Shown here: piece after piece, positions 8,744 to 17,111 of the stretch
Layout of the letters: each line of letters begins with the position of its first letter
Position numbering within the stretch: the stretch's first letter is position 1
Source: Olleya namhaensis
GTDB taxonomy: Bacteria; Bacteroidota; Bacteroidia; Flavobacteriales; Flavobacteriaceae
DNA length: 64,000 nucleotides
Reading direction: 5' to 3'
Assembly (NCBI RefSeq): GCF_900114005.1
Contig: NZ_FORM01000002.1
Span: 434,001 to 498,000 of the forward strand
Position numbers and translations under genes: made by a program
The notes under the pieces: model-generated
Databases searched by the model: none
The model's input: only the letters and a program-made list of their open reading frames with translations
Told to the model about the DNA's origin: nothing

Positions 8744-9181
8744 ATGAAAACACTAAAACACTATTTACCAGTCTTATTACTCCTTATTTTTACAAGTTGT
8801 AATGTCTCTCCAAAAGCCATAGCATATGGTAGCGATGGTTGTCACTTTTGTAAAATGACCATCGTAGATAAAGTGCACGCTGCAGAGTTTGTTACCAAAA
8901 AAGGTAAAACATACAAATTTGATGCAACGGAGTGTATGGTTAATTATTTTGATGAATTTGATACTTCAGAAATAGAATTATACTTGACGAATCATTTCTC
9001 AGAACCAGAAGCTCTTATCGATGCTAAACAAGCCACTTTTTTAATTAGTAAAAGTATTCCAAGCCCAATGGGCGCATTTTTGACTGCTTTTAAAACTAAG
9101 GCTGAAGCCGAAAAAATAAAAGCTGAGAAAGGCGGTGAGTTATATTCTTGGACACAAGTATTAGCGCATTTAAAAAACTAG
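8744..9181 (+). CDS. nosL: copper chaperone NosL, lipoprotein
   Basis: NosL is a periplasmic lipoprotein that supplies copper for assembly of the NosZ CuZ centre. The product (145 residues) has a lipobox (LIFTSCN, Cys19) and the diagnostic DGCHFCKM segment, with Cys and Met candidate copper ligands, followed by FDATECMVNYF. I chose the Met at 8744 because it begins the signal peptide. The upstream in-frame extension from 8675 overlaps the previous gene and carries no signal. Confidence 0.93.
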   Translation: MKTLKHYLPVLLLLIFTSCNVSPKAIAYGSDGCHFCKMTIVDKVHAAEFVTKKGKTYKFDATECMVNYFDEFDTSEIELYLTNHFSEPEALIDAKQATFLISKSIPSPMGAFLTAFKTKAEAEKIKAEKGGELYSWTQVLAHLKN

Positions 9182-9185
9182 GCAC

Positions 9186-10421
9186 ATGAAATATTCAAGC
9201 CTTATTTTGTTAGCCATATTTATGGTTAACACCGCTATTGCACAAACTATTGAAGTGTGTAAAACATGCCCTATTAACACTGTAAAGAAAGCTATAAGTC
9301 AAGCAAAAGACTTTGATACTATTATTATAAAAAAAGGGACGTATAAAGAACATGCTATTATTATAGACAAACCATTGACTATTATTGGTAAAAACTACCC
9401 TGTAATTGATGGAGAATCTAAAGGTGAGATCATCATCATAAAAGCAGACAATGTTACAGTTGATGGATTATTTATAATAAATGTAGGTACAAGTTATACG
9501 GAAGATTATGCTGCTATTAGAGTAAGAAATAGCAAAAATTTCGTGATTCAGAATCTAGTTCTCGAAAAATTATTTTTTGGTATTTACATTGAAAAGTCAA
9601 GAGATGGTAAAGTGTATCATAACAAAATTATTGGTGATGCTGTTGAAGAGTACAATTCCGGAAACGGAATACAATTATGGTATAGTAAAAACATCCAAAT
9701 TGAACATAATTATGTAGAGCATGTTAGAGATGGTATTTATTTAGAATTTTCTGACGGATGCCTTATCAAAAACAACACGAGCACCCTAAATGTACGTTAT
9801 GGTTTACACTTTATGTTTTCTAACGATGACATCTACCAAGACAACACCTTTGAAAATAATGGTGCAGGTGTCGCTGTTATGTTTTCAAAGCGCATAAAAA
9901 TGTACAATAATCTTTTTAAAGAAAACTGGGGAACAGCTTCTTACGGCATGCTATTAAAAGAAATAAATGATGCCGAAATCATAGGTAATACTTTTGAAGA
10001 CAATACCATAGGAATCAACATAGAGGGTTCTAACCGTATTATTTATAAACACAATAATTTTTCAAATAACGGATGGGCCATCAAAGTAAAAGGGGCTTGT
10101 TATACTAATACATTTACGGAAAACAATTTTTTATACAACTCCTTTGACATTGCTTACAACAGTAATGTTAACGATAATGTTTTTGATAAAAATTACTGGA
10201 GTAATTACACCGGTTATGACTTAGACAAAAATGGTGTTGGAGACGTTCCTTACAGACCTGTAAAACTATTTTCTTACATCGTGAATCGCACACCAGAGAC
10301 TATCATTTTACTGCGTAGTATGTTTATAGATATCATTGATTTTTCAGAAAAAGTGTCGCCAGTATTTACGCCAGACAATTTACTAGATAATAACCCGCTA
10401 ATAAAAAAAATAACATGGTAA
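9186..10421 (+). CDS. nosD: NosD, periplasmic beta-helix copper-centre maturation protein
   Basis: This 411-residue protein has a Sec signal peptide (MVNTAIAQ cleavage region) and a long parallel beta-helix of CASH/NosD repeats. The repeats are rich in N-[ILV]-x-N turns such as NTFEDNTIGINIEGSNR and HNNFSNNGWAIKV. NosD works with the NosFY ABC transporter to assemble CuZ in NosZ. It starts four bases after nosL and overlaps nosF by seven bases, so translation is probably coupled. Confidence 0.95.
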   Translation: MKYSSLILLAIFMVNTAIAQTIEVCKTCPINTVKKAISQAKDFDTIIIKKGTYKEHAIIIDKPLTIIGKNYPVIDGESKGEIIIIKADNVTVDGLFIINVGTSYTEDYAAIRVRNSKNFVIQNLVLEKLFFGIYIEKSRDGKVYHNKIIGDAVEEYNSGNGIQLWYSKNIQIEHNYVEHVRDGIYLEFSDGCLIKNNTSTLNVRYGLHFMFSNDDIYQDNTFENNGAGVAVMFSKRIKMYNNLFKENWGTASYGMLLKEINDAEIIGNTFEDNTIGINIEGSNRIIYKHNNFSNNGWAIKVKGACYTNTFTENNFLYNSFDIAYNSNVNDNVFDKNYWSNYTGYDLDKNGVGDVPYRPVKLFSYIVNRTPETIILLRSMFIDIIDFSEKVSPVFTPDNLLDNNPLIKKITW

Positions 10422-11122
10422 CCATTCAAAATTTACATAAAAAGTTCGGAAAAAACCAAGTATTAAGCGGTGTAGACTTGAGCATTAGTGAAGGCGGGAT
10501 TTTTGCTGTCCTTGGACCAAATGGTTCAGGAAAAACAACATTGATTAAAGCCATTTTGGGCATGGTAATCCCTAATAAAGGTGACATAACAGTCCTTGGA
10601 GAAAACATTAAAAAAAATCCAGAATACAGGCATAAAATTGACTATCTGCCACAAATAGCAAACTTCCCCAGTAATTTAAAAGTAAAAGAATTAATCAAAA
10701 TGATTAAGGATTTACGTAAACCAACTTCAGAAGACCAACGTCTGATAGATCTGTTTAAATTAGACCCTTTTTTAGATAAAAAACTAGGTAATTTATCTGG
10801 AGGAACAAAGCAAAAAGTTAATCTAGTATTAACGTTTATGTTTAATAGTCCATTAATTATTTTAGACGAACCCACTACTGGTTTAGATCCAATATCATTA
10901 ATACGATTAAAAGATTTAATTAAAGCCGAAAAAGCCAAAGGAAAAACAATACTTATCACCTCACACATCATGAGTTTTGTTGAAGAAATATCAGATGAAA
11001 TTGTATTTATCCTAGAAGGTAAAATATACTTTAAAGGCTCAATTTCAGAATTAAAAACCAAGACACAGCAGCCCGATTTTGAGCATGCAATTGCGTCTAT
11101 ATTAACCGATAATCATGCTTAA
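10415..11122 (+). CDS. nosF: ABC transporter ATPase NosF
   Basis: This 235-residue ABC ATPase energises NosDFY during CuZ maturation. Walker A (GPNGSGKTT, about residues 34-42), the signature LSGGTKQK, Walker B LIILDEP and the switch His in ITSHIMSF are all present. It overlaps nosD by seven bases and nosY by eight, a tightly coupled trio. Confidence 0.95.
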   Translation: MVTIQNLHKKFGKNQVLSGVDLSISEGGIFAVLGPNGSGKTTLIKAILGMVIPNKGDITVLGENIKKNPEYRHKIDYLPQIANFPSNLKVKELIKMIKDLRKPTSEDQRLIDLFKLDPFLDKKLGNLSGGTKQKVNLVLTFMFNSPLIILDEPTTGLDPISLIRLKDLIKAEKAKGKTILITSHIMSFVEEISDEIVFILEGKIYFKGSISELKTKTQQPDFEHAIASILTDNHA

Positions 11123-11897
11123 AATATTAAAATATAGTTTTTACGACTTAATGCGTAGTCGCTGGAGTTACGTCTACTTTGCATTTTATTTACTACTTGG
11201 TATTGTGTTATTGTTTTTAAATAACGACTTATCAAAAGCCGTCATTACATTAATGAATGTTATCATTGTTTTAGTACCACTAATTGGAACCATTTTTGGT
11301 GTTATGTATTACTATAACAATAAAGAATTTACGGAACTATTATTAGCACAACCATTAAAACGATCCTCCATTTTTATGGGACAATATTTAGGTGTTGCCC
11401 TATCGTTATCTATGAGTTTAATTTTAGGGTTAGGGATTCCGTTTGTGTTTTACGGACTGTTTCAAAGTAGTGCTATCTGGGATTTTTCATTATTAATAAT
11501 TACCGGTACATTTTTAACTCTAATTTTTACTGCATTAGCTTTTAATATTGCACTATCTAACGAAAACAAGATTAAAGGGTTTGGTTATGCTATTTTACTT
11601 TGGTTATTTCTAGCAGTAATTTACGATGGCTTATTTTTAATGACACTTATTATGTTTGAAGACTATCCTTTAGATAAACTATCACTAATAGGCACCATGT
11701 TAAATCCTATAGATTTATCAAGAACTTTAATACTTTTAAAACTAGACATCTCTGCTTTACTAGGCTATACTGGCGCTGTTTTTAAACAATTTTTCGGGAC
11801 TAATGTGGGATTAATAGTATCCTTTGTAATGCTTTCTGTTTGGGTTGTATTACCCGTTTCTAGAATTATATACAAATCTAAAAAGAAAGATTTCTAA
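11115..11897 (+). CDS. nosY: ABC transporter permease NosY
   Basis: The 260-residue protein has six predicted membrane helices, as expected for ABC-2 type permeases. It begins with an amphipathic KILKYSFYDLMRSRW segment seen in NosY-like permeases and continues through helices near residues 20-38, 47-66, 90-112, 118-140, 150-175 and 233-250. With NosF it forms the transporter that works with NosD. It is the last gene of the maturation block. Confidence 0.93.
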   Translation: MLKILKYSFYDLMRSRWSYVYFAFYLLLGIVLLFLNNDLSKAVITLMNVIIVLVPLIGTIFGVMYYYNNKEFTELLLAQPLKRSSIFMGQYLGVALSLSMSLILGLGIPFVFYGLFQSSAIWDFSLLIITGTFLTLIFTALAFNIALSNENKIKGFGYAILLWLFLAVIYDGLFLMTLIMFEDYPLDKLSLIGTMLNPIDLSRTLILLKLDISALLGYTGAVFKQFFGTNVGLIVSFVMLSVWVVLPVSRIIYKSKKKDF

Positions 11898-11929
11898 GTC
11901 TCACATACTCATCATAAACCTAAATGGTT

Positions 11930-11947
11930 CTATGACAATAATCATGT
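11930..11947 (+). promoter_or_regulatory. second CRP/FNR-like activator site, before the copper module
   Basis: TATGA and TCATG half-sites are separated by six bases, close to the site at 4796 (ATATGA N6 TCATAT). The centre (11938.5) is 29.5 bases before the -7 element at 11968, exactly the same spacing as in the nos promoter. This supports co-activation by one regulator. Confidence 0.55.
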
Positions 11948-11967
11948 TTAAATCACATAACAATTTC

Positions 11968-11975
11968 TAAATTTG
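11968..11975 (+). promoter_or_regulatory. promoter of the copper module, -7 element TAAATTTG
   Basis: TAAATTTG matches TAnnTTTG perfectly and ends four bases before the ATG at 11980. The transcript would therefore be nearly or fully leaderless. Confidence 0.6.
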
Positions 11976-11979
11976 TACT

Positions 11980-12375
11980 ATGATTTCAGCTATAACAGCA
12001 AAAATAACCACGTTTGTTTTAGTATTTATATTATTAGCTAATAATATAAATACTATGGTTATTGTTGCTGATTTTGTGATAAATCAAGACCAAATTGCAA
12101 AAACACTTTGCGTCCAAAAAGAAGATCAAAAAGGGTGTAATGGAAAATGCCAATTACGTAAAGAGCTTACAGAAAACAACCCTGAATCTGACCCTGACAT
12201 ACCATTACAAGAGACTAAGCGCATCAGTCTAGATGTGTATTGTCCTGCAAGTATTTTTACTTTGGAAACAAAGCCAATAGAACCAATCGTATTAAAACAA
12301 AATATTCATTTTTCTGATTTAAAAGTCTCAAAAATGTATCTAGACATAGACACACCTCCACCAAATTTTAGTTAA
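11980..12375 (+). CDS. small membrane-anchored protein with CNGKCQL motif
   Basis: The 131-residue protein has one N-terminal hydrophobic segment (about residues 5-24) followed by a periplasmic tail. The tail starts with VINQDQIAKTLCVQKEDQKGCNGKCQLRKEL, holding three closely spaced Cys residues. This pattern recurs in Bacteroidetes next to copper-related receptor genes, as I recall it; no function is assigned. The own promoter with an activator site and the neighbours (YtkA-like lipoprotein, receptor) point to metal, probably copper, handling. Confidence 0.75.
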   Translation: MISAITAKITTFVLVFILLANNINTMVIVADFVINQDQIAKTLCVQKEDQKGCNGKCQLRKELTENNPESDPDIPLQETKRISLDVYCPASIFTLETKPIEPIVLKQNIHFSDLKVSKMYLDIDTPPPNFS

Positions 12376-12479
12376 TTTTTTTCGATTAAAAATCATTTTG
12401 ATTTTACTCTCATTCTAACTCATTTTATGACGTTAGCAGGACGTTTTTAGCATAATTTTAAATACAAAAAAGAAAAAAA

Positions 12480-13331
12480 ATGAAACTTAAATATATATTT
12501 CCAATCCTTTTTATCGCATTATTAAACGTGTCTTGTTCTTCAGACAATGACGACGATGACTCAGGAATCACAAACGAAGTTACAGGACTAACAAAAATTC
12601 AGGATCTAATTAATGACACTCATACCATCGAGTTATTTAATACGACTGGTCAATTTAAAACCGGTTACAACGCTATAAGCCTAAGAGTTATTGACAACGC
12701 TACAAACAGCTATGTTGAAGATGCTAATTTATCTTGGATACCAATGATGCAGATGCCAACCATGGAACATTCTTCACCTAAATCTACAATAACCAAAACG
12801 TTAGGAAAAGATACGGTTTACGATGGTTTTATAATCTACCAAATGACTAATCTTGATGGCTCTGGATGGTCTCTAACAGTAAACTACACCATTAACGGAA
12901 TAGATTATACCGTTACAGACGCGATTACAGTACTGCAAAATGACAATCAAAATTCTGCAAGTTTTATGGGAAGTGATGATAGCAGATACATTGTTGCTTT
13001 AGCAGAGCCAAACGAGCCTAAAATTGCGATTAACGATCTAAAAGTTGGGCTTTTCAAAATGGAAAACATGATGACATTTCCAGTGGTAGAAGATTTTACA
13101 ATAACACTAGATCCAAGAATGCCAGGTATGGGTAATCACACATCGCCTAACAACACGGATTTAACTTATAACAGTGCAGAACAAATGTACAATGCTGATT
13201 TAGCATTAACAATGACTGGCTATTGGGTACTTAATTTAAAACTACTAAACACCAATGGTGAGGTTTTAAAAGGTGAAGATGTTACCGAAGAAAACACACA
13301 AAGCTCATTATACTTAGAGCTAGAGTTTTAA
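12480..13331 (+). CDS. YtkA-like domain lipoprotein, probable copper binding
   Basis: This 283-residue lipoprotein (lipobox LLNVSCSSD, then an Asp run) has two repeats, each holding a Met/His cluster: MMQMPTMEHSSPKS near residue 90 and RMPGMGNHTSPNN near residue 220. The MPxMxxHxSP pattern is that of YtkA-like domains, seen in periplasmic copper proteins. It lies between the CNGKCQL protein and the TonB-dependent receptor, 70 bases before the latter, so it may hand copper from the outer membrane to the NosZ assembly machinery. That last step is inference. Confidence 0.8.
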   Translation: MKLKYIFPILFIALLNVSCSSDNDDDDSGITNEVTGLTKIQDLINDTHTIELFNTTGQFKTGYNAISLRVIDNATNSYVEDANLSWIPMMQMPTMEHSSPKSTITKTLGKDTVYDGFIIYQMTNLDGSGWSLTVNYTINGIDYTVTDAITVLQNDNQNSASFMGSDDSRYIVALAEPNEPKIAINDLKVGLFKMENMMTFPVVEDFTITLDPRMPGMGNHTSPNNTDLTYNSAEQMYNADLALTMTGYWVLNLKLLNTNGEVLKGEDVTEENTQSSLYLELEF

Positions 13332-13355
13332 CTCAAAACCGACTTCAAAAATGAT

Positions 13356-13386
13356 AACAGACACATTAGTTTGTAGTGTGTCTGTT
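13356..13386 (+). promoter_or_regulatory. 10-bp stem-loop between lipoprotein and receptor genes
   Basis: AACAGACACA and TGTGTCTGTT form a perfect 10-bp stem with an 11-base loop. Only a short T run follows (TGTTTAAAT), so it is a weak terminator, an mRNA processing or stability element, or an operator. It lies 15 bases before the receptor ATG. Confidence 0.55.
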
Positions 13387-13400
13387 TAAATAAAATACTA

Positions 13401-15398
13401 ATGAAAAAGTTTATAATATTTAGTATCAGCTTATTTTTTAGCGGATTTACATTTGCTCAAGAAAACACCACTTTTACAAAAAAAGATACTACAAAGTTAG
13501 AAGAGGTTATTGTTTTAGGGAGACGAAAACTAAGTAACTACCGACAAGAAAAAACATTATCCAGTATTGATGAGTTTCTAGAAAAATCAAACAAAATAAC
13601 CATGATTAAACGTGGTAATTATGCTTGGGAGCCTTCCATCAATAATATGACAAGTGATCGCTTAAGTGTTACCATTGATGGTATGCAAATATTTGGTGCT
13701 TGTACAGATAAAATGGATCCCATTACATCTTACGTAGATGTCTCTAACTTAGAAAAAGTTAGTATTGGATCAGGACAAGAAGGCACAGAAAATGGACATT
13801 GTGTTGGAGGAAACATTGATTTACAAATTCCAAAATCTAAATACTTTGAATCTGGACTAAAAACTAGTGCTGATGTAGGTTATGAAACTAACGGAAACTA
13901 TAAAACCGGAGGCTTAGACGTAGAATATTCTGGAAACAAATTTTATATTAATGCTGACGGAATTTACCGTAAATCGGATAATTATGATGCCGGAAATAGT
14001 AAAGAAATATTATATTCTCAATTCGAAAAATTTAATGTCTCGCTTCAAACAGGCTACAAATTATCCGAAAACCAGTCTTTTGATGCTCACATAATTTACG
14101 ATAAAGCAACAGACGTTGGGTATCCCGCCTTACCAATGGATGTGTCTTTGGCTGAAGCTTTAATTACATCTGTAAACCATAATTACAGCAACGACTCTAC
14201 GTTTATTAAAACCTTAGAAACCAAGCTATATTTTAATACCATTACACATATAATGGACGACTCAAAACGTCCTGATGTCCCAATTAGAATGGATATGCCA
14301 GGTTGGAGTGATACCTATGGGTTTTATAGCAAAGCAACCGCACAGGTTAATAAACACCTATTAGCATTTAATTTTAACGGGTTTTACAACCGGGCTTTAG
14401 CAGAAATGACCATGTATCCAAACGACTCTGACCAACCTGCCATGTTTATGTATACTTGGCCAGATATTAGAACATTGTACACTGGTATTTATGCAAAAGA
14501 TAGCTATGCGTTAAATAATCAAGAAACAATTGTAACATCACTAAGATTAGGATACCACCGCAACAAAATAGCAAAAGCGGTTGGATTAGAAAGTTTACAG
14601 ATTTTTTACCCAGAAATAGATGCTACCAAAAGTAGATTTTTAACTAGCTTTTCTTCAAATTATAATTTAAAAAAAGAAAAATCAAACTATTCATTTGGAG
14701 TAGGCTACGGAGAAAGAGCGCCTTCTGTTAGCGAAGGCTATGGCTTTTTCTTATATAATAGTTTTGATAATTATGATAACATAGGAAACCCAACCTTAAA
14801 AAACGAAAAAGCTATTGAAGCTAATTTTAAAGCTGATTATATTTTTAACAATTTCACTATTGGATTAGAATCGTCTTACTTCTATTTAATGGATTATATC
14901 ATAGGAAACATAGACACAACATTAAGTCCAATGACTATTGGAGCCAATGGCGTACGTGTTTATAATGCGTTACCAAACGCTTCTATTTTTGATATGTATG
15001 TAAATACATCTTACAAATTCAGCAATACCATCTCGGCAAATGCAAGTGTTGGTTATAATTATGGAAAAGGCAGTAATAACAAGAATTTACCATTAATAAA
15101 ACCGTTTTCTTTTTTAGCTGAATTAAACTATAACATTAAAACCTTTAATGCAGCTTTACAATTAGAGGGTAATGGAAACCAAAGTAATTACAGTAATTTT
15201 TATGGCGAAGACGAAACACCGTCATACTCTGTTTTAAACCTCAACTTAGGACATGTGTTTTTCCTTGACACCAACAAGTTTATACTAAAATATGGTGTAG
15301 AAAACATTTTGGACACGACATATTCTACCTACGCAGATTGGAATAACATACAAAGACAAGGACGCAATTTTTACATGAATGTATCTGTAGTCTTCTAA
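13401..15398 (+). CDS. TonB-dependent outer-membrane receptor, NosA/OprC-like, probable copper uptake
   Basis: The 665-residue protein has a signal peptide (FTFAQ), a short segment before the plug with a TonB-box-like LEEVIVLGRR, a plug domain (VTIDGMQIFGACTDKMDPITSYV, GGNIDLQIPKS) and a beta-barrel ending NFYMNVSVVF. Plug and loops hold Met, Cys and His clusters (GACTDKMD, RPDVPIRMDMPGW), as expected for copper. It lacks the N-terminal carboxypeptidase-like domain seen in the receptor at 33802. Location at the end of the nos cluster supports a NosA-type role in providing copper; the substrate is inferred. Confidence 0.88.
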   Translation: MKKFIIFSISLFFSGFTFAQENTTFTKKDTTKLEEVIVLGRRKLSNYRQEKTLSSIDEFLEKSNKITMIKRGNYAWEPSINNMTSDRLSVTIDGMQIFGACTDKMDPITSYVDVSNLEKVSIGSGQEGTENGHCVGGNIDLQIPKSKYFESGLKTSADVGYETNGNYKTGGLDVEYSGNKFYINADGIYRKSDNYDAGNSKEILYSQFEKFNVSLQTGYKLSENQSFDAHIIYDKATDVGYPALPMDVSLAEALITSVNHNYSNDSTFIKTLETKLYFNTITHIMDDSKRPDVPIRMDMPGWSDTYGFYSKATAQVNKHLLAFNFNGFYNRALAEMTMYPNDSDQPAMFMYTWPDIRTLYTGIYAKDSYALNNQETIVTSLRLGYHRNKIAKAVGLESLQIFYPEIDATKSRFLTSFSSNYNLKKEKSNYSFGVGYGERAPSVSEGYGFFLYNSFDNYDNIGNPTLKNEKAIEANFKADYIFNNFTIGLESSYFYLMDYIIGNIDTTLSPMTIGANGVRVYNALPNASIFDMYVNTSYKFSNTISANASVGYNYGKGSNNKNLPLIKPFSFLAELNYNIKTFNAALQLEGNGNQSNYSNFYGEDETPSYSVLNLNLGHVFFLDTNKFILKYGVENILDTTYSTYADWNNIQRQGRNFYMNVSVVF

Positions 15399-15415
15399 TT
15401 TTAACAAATACCATT

Positions 15416-15451
15416 AAAAAAGCCCATAACATTACGTGTTATGGGCTTTTT
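15416..15451. terminator. bidirectional terminator between the receptor gene and ric
   Basis: AAAAAGCCCATAACA pairs with TGTTATGGGCTTTTT around a five-base loop, with A and T runs at both sides. It can serve the plus-strand receptor gene and the convergent ric gene. Confidence 0.92.
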
Positions 15452-15474
15452 CTGTTTTACAGTAGACTAGACTA

Positions 15475-16209
15475 CTAGTTCTCAAACTGAGCTTCCAATG
15501 CTTTAGCTTTTGGAAATAAAATATTATTTTCTAAATGAATATGTAGATGTAAATCTTTTTCAAATTCATCTAACATAGCATACGTTACTTTATAGGTATT
15601 ACAAGCATCTGCAGGTGGCGTGTAATCTGCTGTTAATTCAGCTATTTCTCTAAATCGGACACCTTCATTATCATGCTCATGCATCATCATAGCAATAGGA
15701 CTATCTACACTACCAAAAGCCGGCGCTTGTAAAACACCATTGCTTAATTTAACTTTAACCATTTTCTTTATAAACGGAAACAAGATCAATTCCTCTTTTT
15801 TCATGTGTGATGCCAATTCGCCAGCAGACGCAGTAAACAAGTCGTTTATTTTAAATAATTCTGGATGATTTGCACCATGTACTTTGCATAATTTAGCTAA
15901 AAACTGACGTAGTATAGGTGTTTTTTCTTCAACATAACGGTGGTGTTTCTTTTGGATATAATCCACTAACAAATCTATAGGCCAAGATTGATAATCTATA
16001 TTTTGACCAGTAGTGCTTCGCATGATAGCATCCAATTCATCTAACAATAAATTACTATCAATATTATTTTTAGTACATACCTCCTCTACCGTCCTGTTTC
16101 CTCTACAACAAAAATCTATTTTATACTTACTAAAAAGCGCTGCTGTTCTAAAATCTTCGGCTACAAATTGCCCAATCTCTTTTTGACTATTTTCATGTAA
16201 TGTTTCCAT
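15475..16209 (-). CDS. ric: iron-sulfur cluster repair di-iron protein (Ric/ScdA/YtfE)
   Basis: The protein (244 residues) repairs Fe-S clusters damaged by NO or oxidants. An N-terminal ScdA domain carries KIDFCCRGNRTVEEVC; the usual second Gly after the Cys pair is Arg here. A hemerythrin-like four-helix domain supplies the di-iron ligands (KKHHRYVEE, HMKKEELILFPF, MMHEHDNEG, LHLHIHLENNILFP). It lies 50 bases after the Rrf2 gene on the same strand and shares the candidate operator motif. The -7-like TAGAATTG ends two bases before the ATG, suggesting a leaderless mRNA. Confidence 0.95.
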   Translation of the reverse strand: METLHENSQKEIGQFVAEDFRTAALFSKYKIDFCCRGNRTVEEVCTKNNIDSNLLLDELDAIMRSTTGQNIDYQSWPIDLLVDYIQKKHHRYVEEKTPILRQFLAKLCKVHGANHPELFKINDLFTASAGELASHMKKEELILFPFIKKMVKVKLSNGVLQAPAFGSVDSPIAMMMHEHDNEGVRFREIAELTADYTPPADACNTYKVTYAMLDEFEKDLHLHIHLENNILFPKAKALEAQFEN

Positions 16210-16220
16210 ATCAATTCTAT

Positions 16221-16240
16221 TTCGGATAAATCTATCCTAT
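16221..16240 (-). promoter_or_regulatory. candidate Rrf2/NsrR-like operator before ric
   Basis: On the minus strand this reads ATAGGA, three variable bases, ATTTATCC. It shares 15 of 20 bases with the segment before rrf2. GGATA and TATCC form an inverted repeat with a four-base spacer. It lies immediately upstream of the -7-like element (16212-16219), where a bound repressor would block the promoter. Confidence 0.5.
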
Positions 16241-16258
16241 TTATGTTTAAATTTTTTT

Positions 16259-16693
16259 TTAGGTCTTTAAAAACGAGGCCCCAGATTTTATACCCAGTGC
16301 CAATTCTTCTAAATTAGTAGTTTCTAACATCACTTTAAGTCCATCTCTTATAACCTTAAATTTATCATGTACCGGACAAGGATGATTTTCGTCACACTTA
16401 CTTAAGCCCAAACCACAGCCACTATAAACAGCATCTCCGTCTATAGCCTCAACCACTTGAGATAACTTAATTAAAGCAATGTCTTTTTTATCAATTTCAA
16501 AACCACCGTAAGCTCCTTTTACAGAGTTAACAATGTTATTTTTAACTAATGCTTGTAAAATTTTAGCTGTAAAAGCTTGAGGCGAATCAATTTCTGCTGC
16601 AATCTCTTTAGGGCTAACGCGCTTGCCATCAAACGAGTTTTTAGCAATAAAAATCGAGGCTCTAATACCGTATTCGCAAGCTTTTGAAAACAT
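16259..16693 (-). CDS. Rrf2-family iron-sulfur regulator, NsrR-like
   Basis: This 144-residue regulator has an N-terminal winged helix (KACEYGIRASIFIAKN, RVSPKEIAAEIDSPQAFTAKILQALVKNNIV) and a three-Cys loop GCGLGLSKCDENHPCP with spacing C-x6-C-x5-C. That suits a [Fe-S] cluster of the NsrR/IscR type. Beside ric, an NO-stress gene, and close to the nos cluster, it is most likely an NO sensor. Cluster type and ligand specificity cannot be read from sequence. Confidence 0.88.
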   Translation of the reverse strand: MFSKACEYGIRASIFIAKNSFDGKRVSPKEIAAEIDSPQAFTAKILQALVKNNIVNSVKGAYGGFEIDKKDIALIKLSQVVEAIDGDAVYSGCGLGLSKCDENHPCPVHDKFKVIRDGLKVMLETTNLEELALGIKSGASFLKT

Positions 16694-16714
16694 TATAATT
16701 CTTAATTAGTTACA

Positions 16715-16722
16715 CAAAGATA
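16715..16722 (-). promoter_or_regulatory. rrf2 promoter, -7 element TATCTTTG
   Basis: On the minus strand TATCTTTG matches TAnnTTTG and lies 21 bases before the ATG. The candidate operator at 16737-16756 covers the expected -33 region, consistent with autorepression. Confidence 0.55.
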
Positions 16723-16736
16723 ATTAATATTTTTAA

Positions 16737-16756
16737 ATAGGACTAATTTATCCTAT
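16737..16756 (-). promoter_or_regulatory. candidate autoregulatory operator of the Rrf2 gene
   Basis: ATAGGA and TCCTAT form a perfect inverted repeat separated by eight bases, extended by one more A-T pair outside. The core ATTTATCC is shared with the segments before nos (4776) and ric (16221). It overlaps the final codon of the upstream hypothetical gene. Confidence 0.5.
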
Positions 16757-17106
16757 TAAGAATATTTATGTCTAAACCAAACCTTTTGCCATTCTCTTTT
16801 TAAGATTAAAAAAGAAACCTGATCTGCCAATTGCAACGTATCACTCCCATCCAATTGTTTTATCACCTCTTCAGACACATCTATGATGTATAATAGGTTT
16901 AGGTACTCTGCAAATTTTTCCTGAATAAGTTTATAAACCGTTTCGTGCAATAATAACTTTAAGCTACTAGGTAAAATATCTGAATCAAAATCCAAATCTA
17001 TATTAGCGTATAAAAAATCTTTATTAAGTTGTAAAACTAATTTTTGATAGAGATCTAAAGTGTTTGCCTCGTCTATTAATTGATTAAATGTAGAAGGTAA
17101 TTTCAT
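16756..17106 (-). CDS. conserved hypothetical protein
   Basis: The 116-residue product has no signal peptide or membrane segment and looks all-alpha and acidic (NQLIDEANTLDLYQKLVLQLNKDF, LLLHETVYKLIQEKFAEYLNLLYIIDVSEEVIKQL, ending REWQKVWFRHKYS). I do not recognise a family. It lies five bases after the polyprenyl synthetase gene and is very probably co-transcribed with it. Confidence 0.8.
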   Translation of the reverse strand: MKLPSTFNQLIDEANTLDLYQKLVLQLNKDFLYANIDLDFDSDILPSSLKLLLHETVYKLIQEKFAEYLNLLYIIDVSEEVIKQLDGSDTLQLADQVSFLILKREWQKVWFRHKYS

Positions 17107-17111
17107 TTATA

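Noticed and set aside
9186-10421. Carbohydrate-active (pectinase-like) enzyme from the beta-helix
   Set aside because: Context between nosL and nosF and the NosD-type repeats identify it as NosD.
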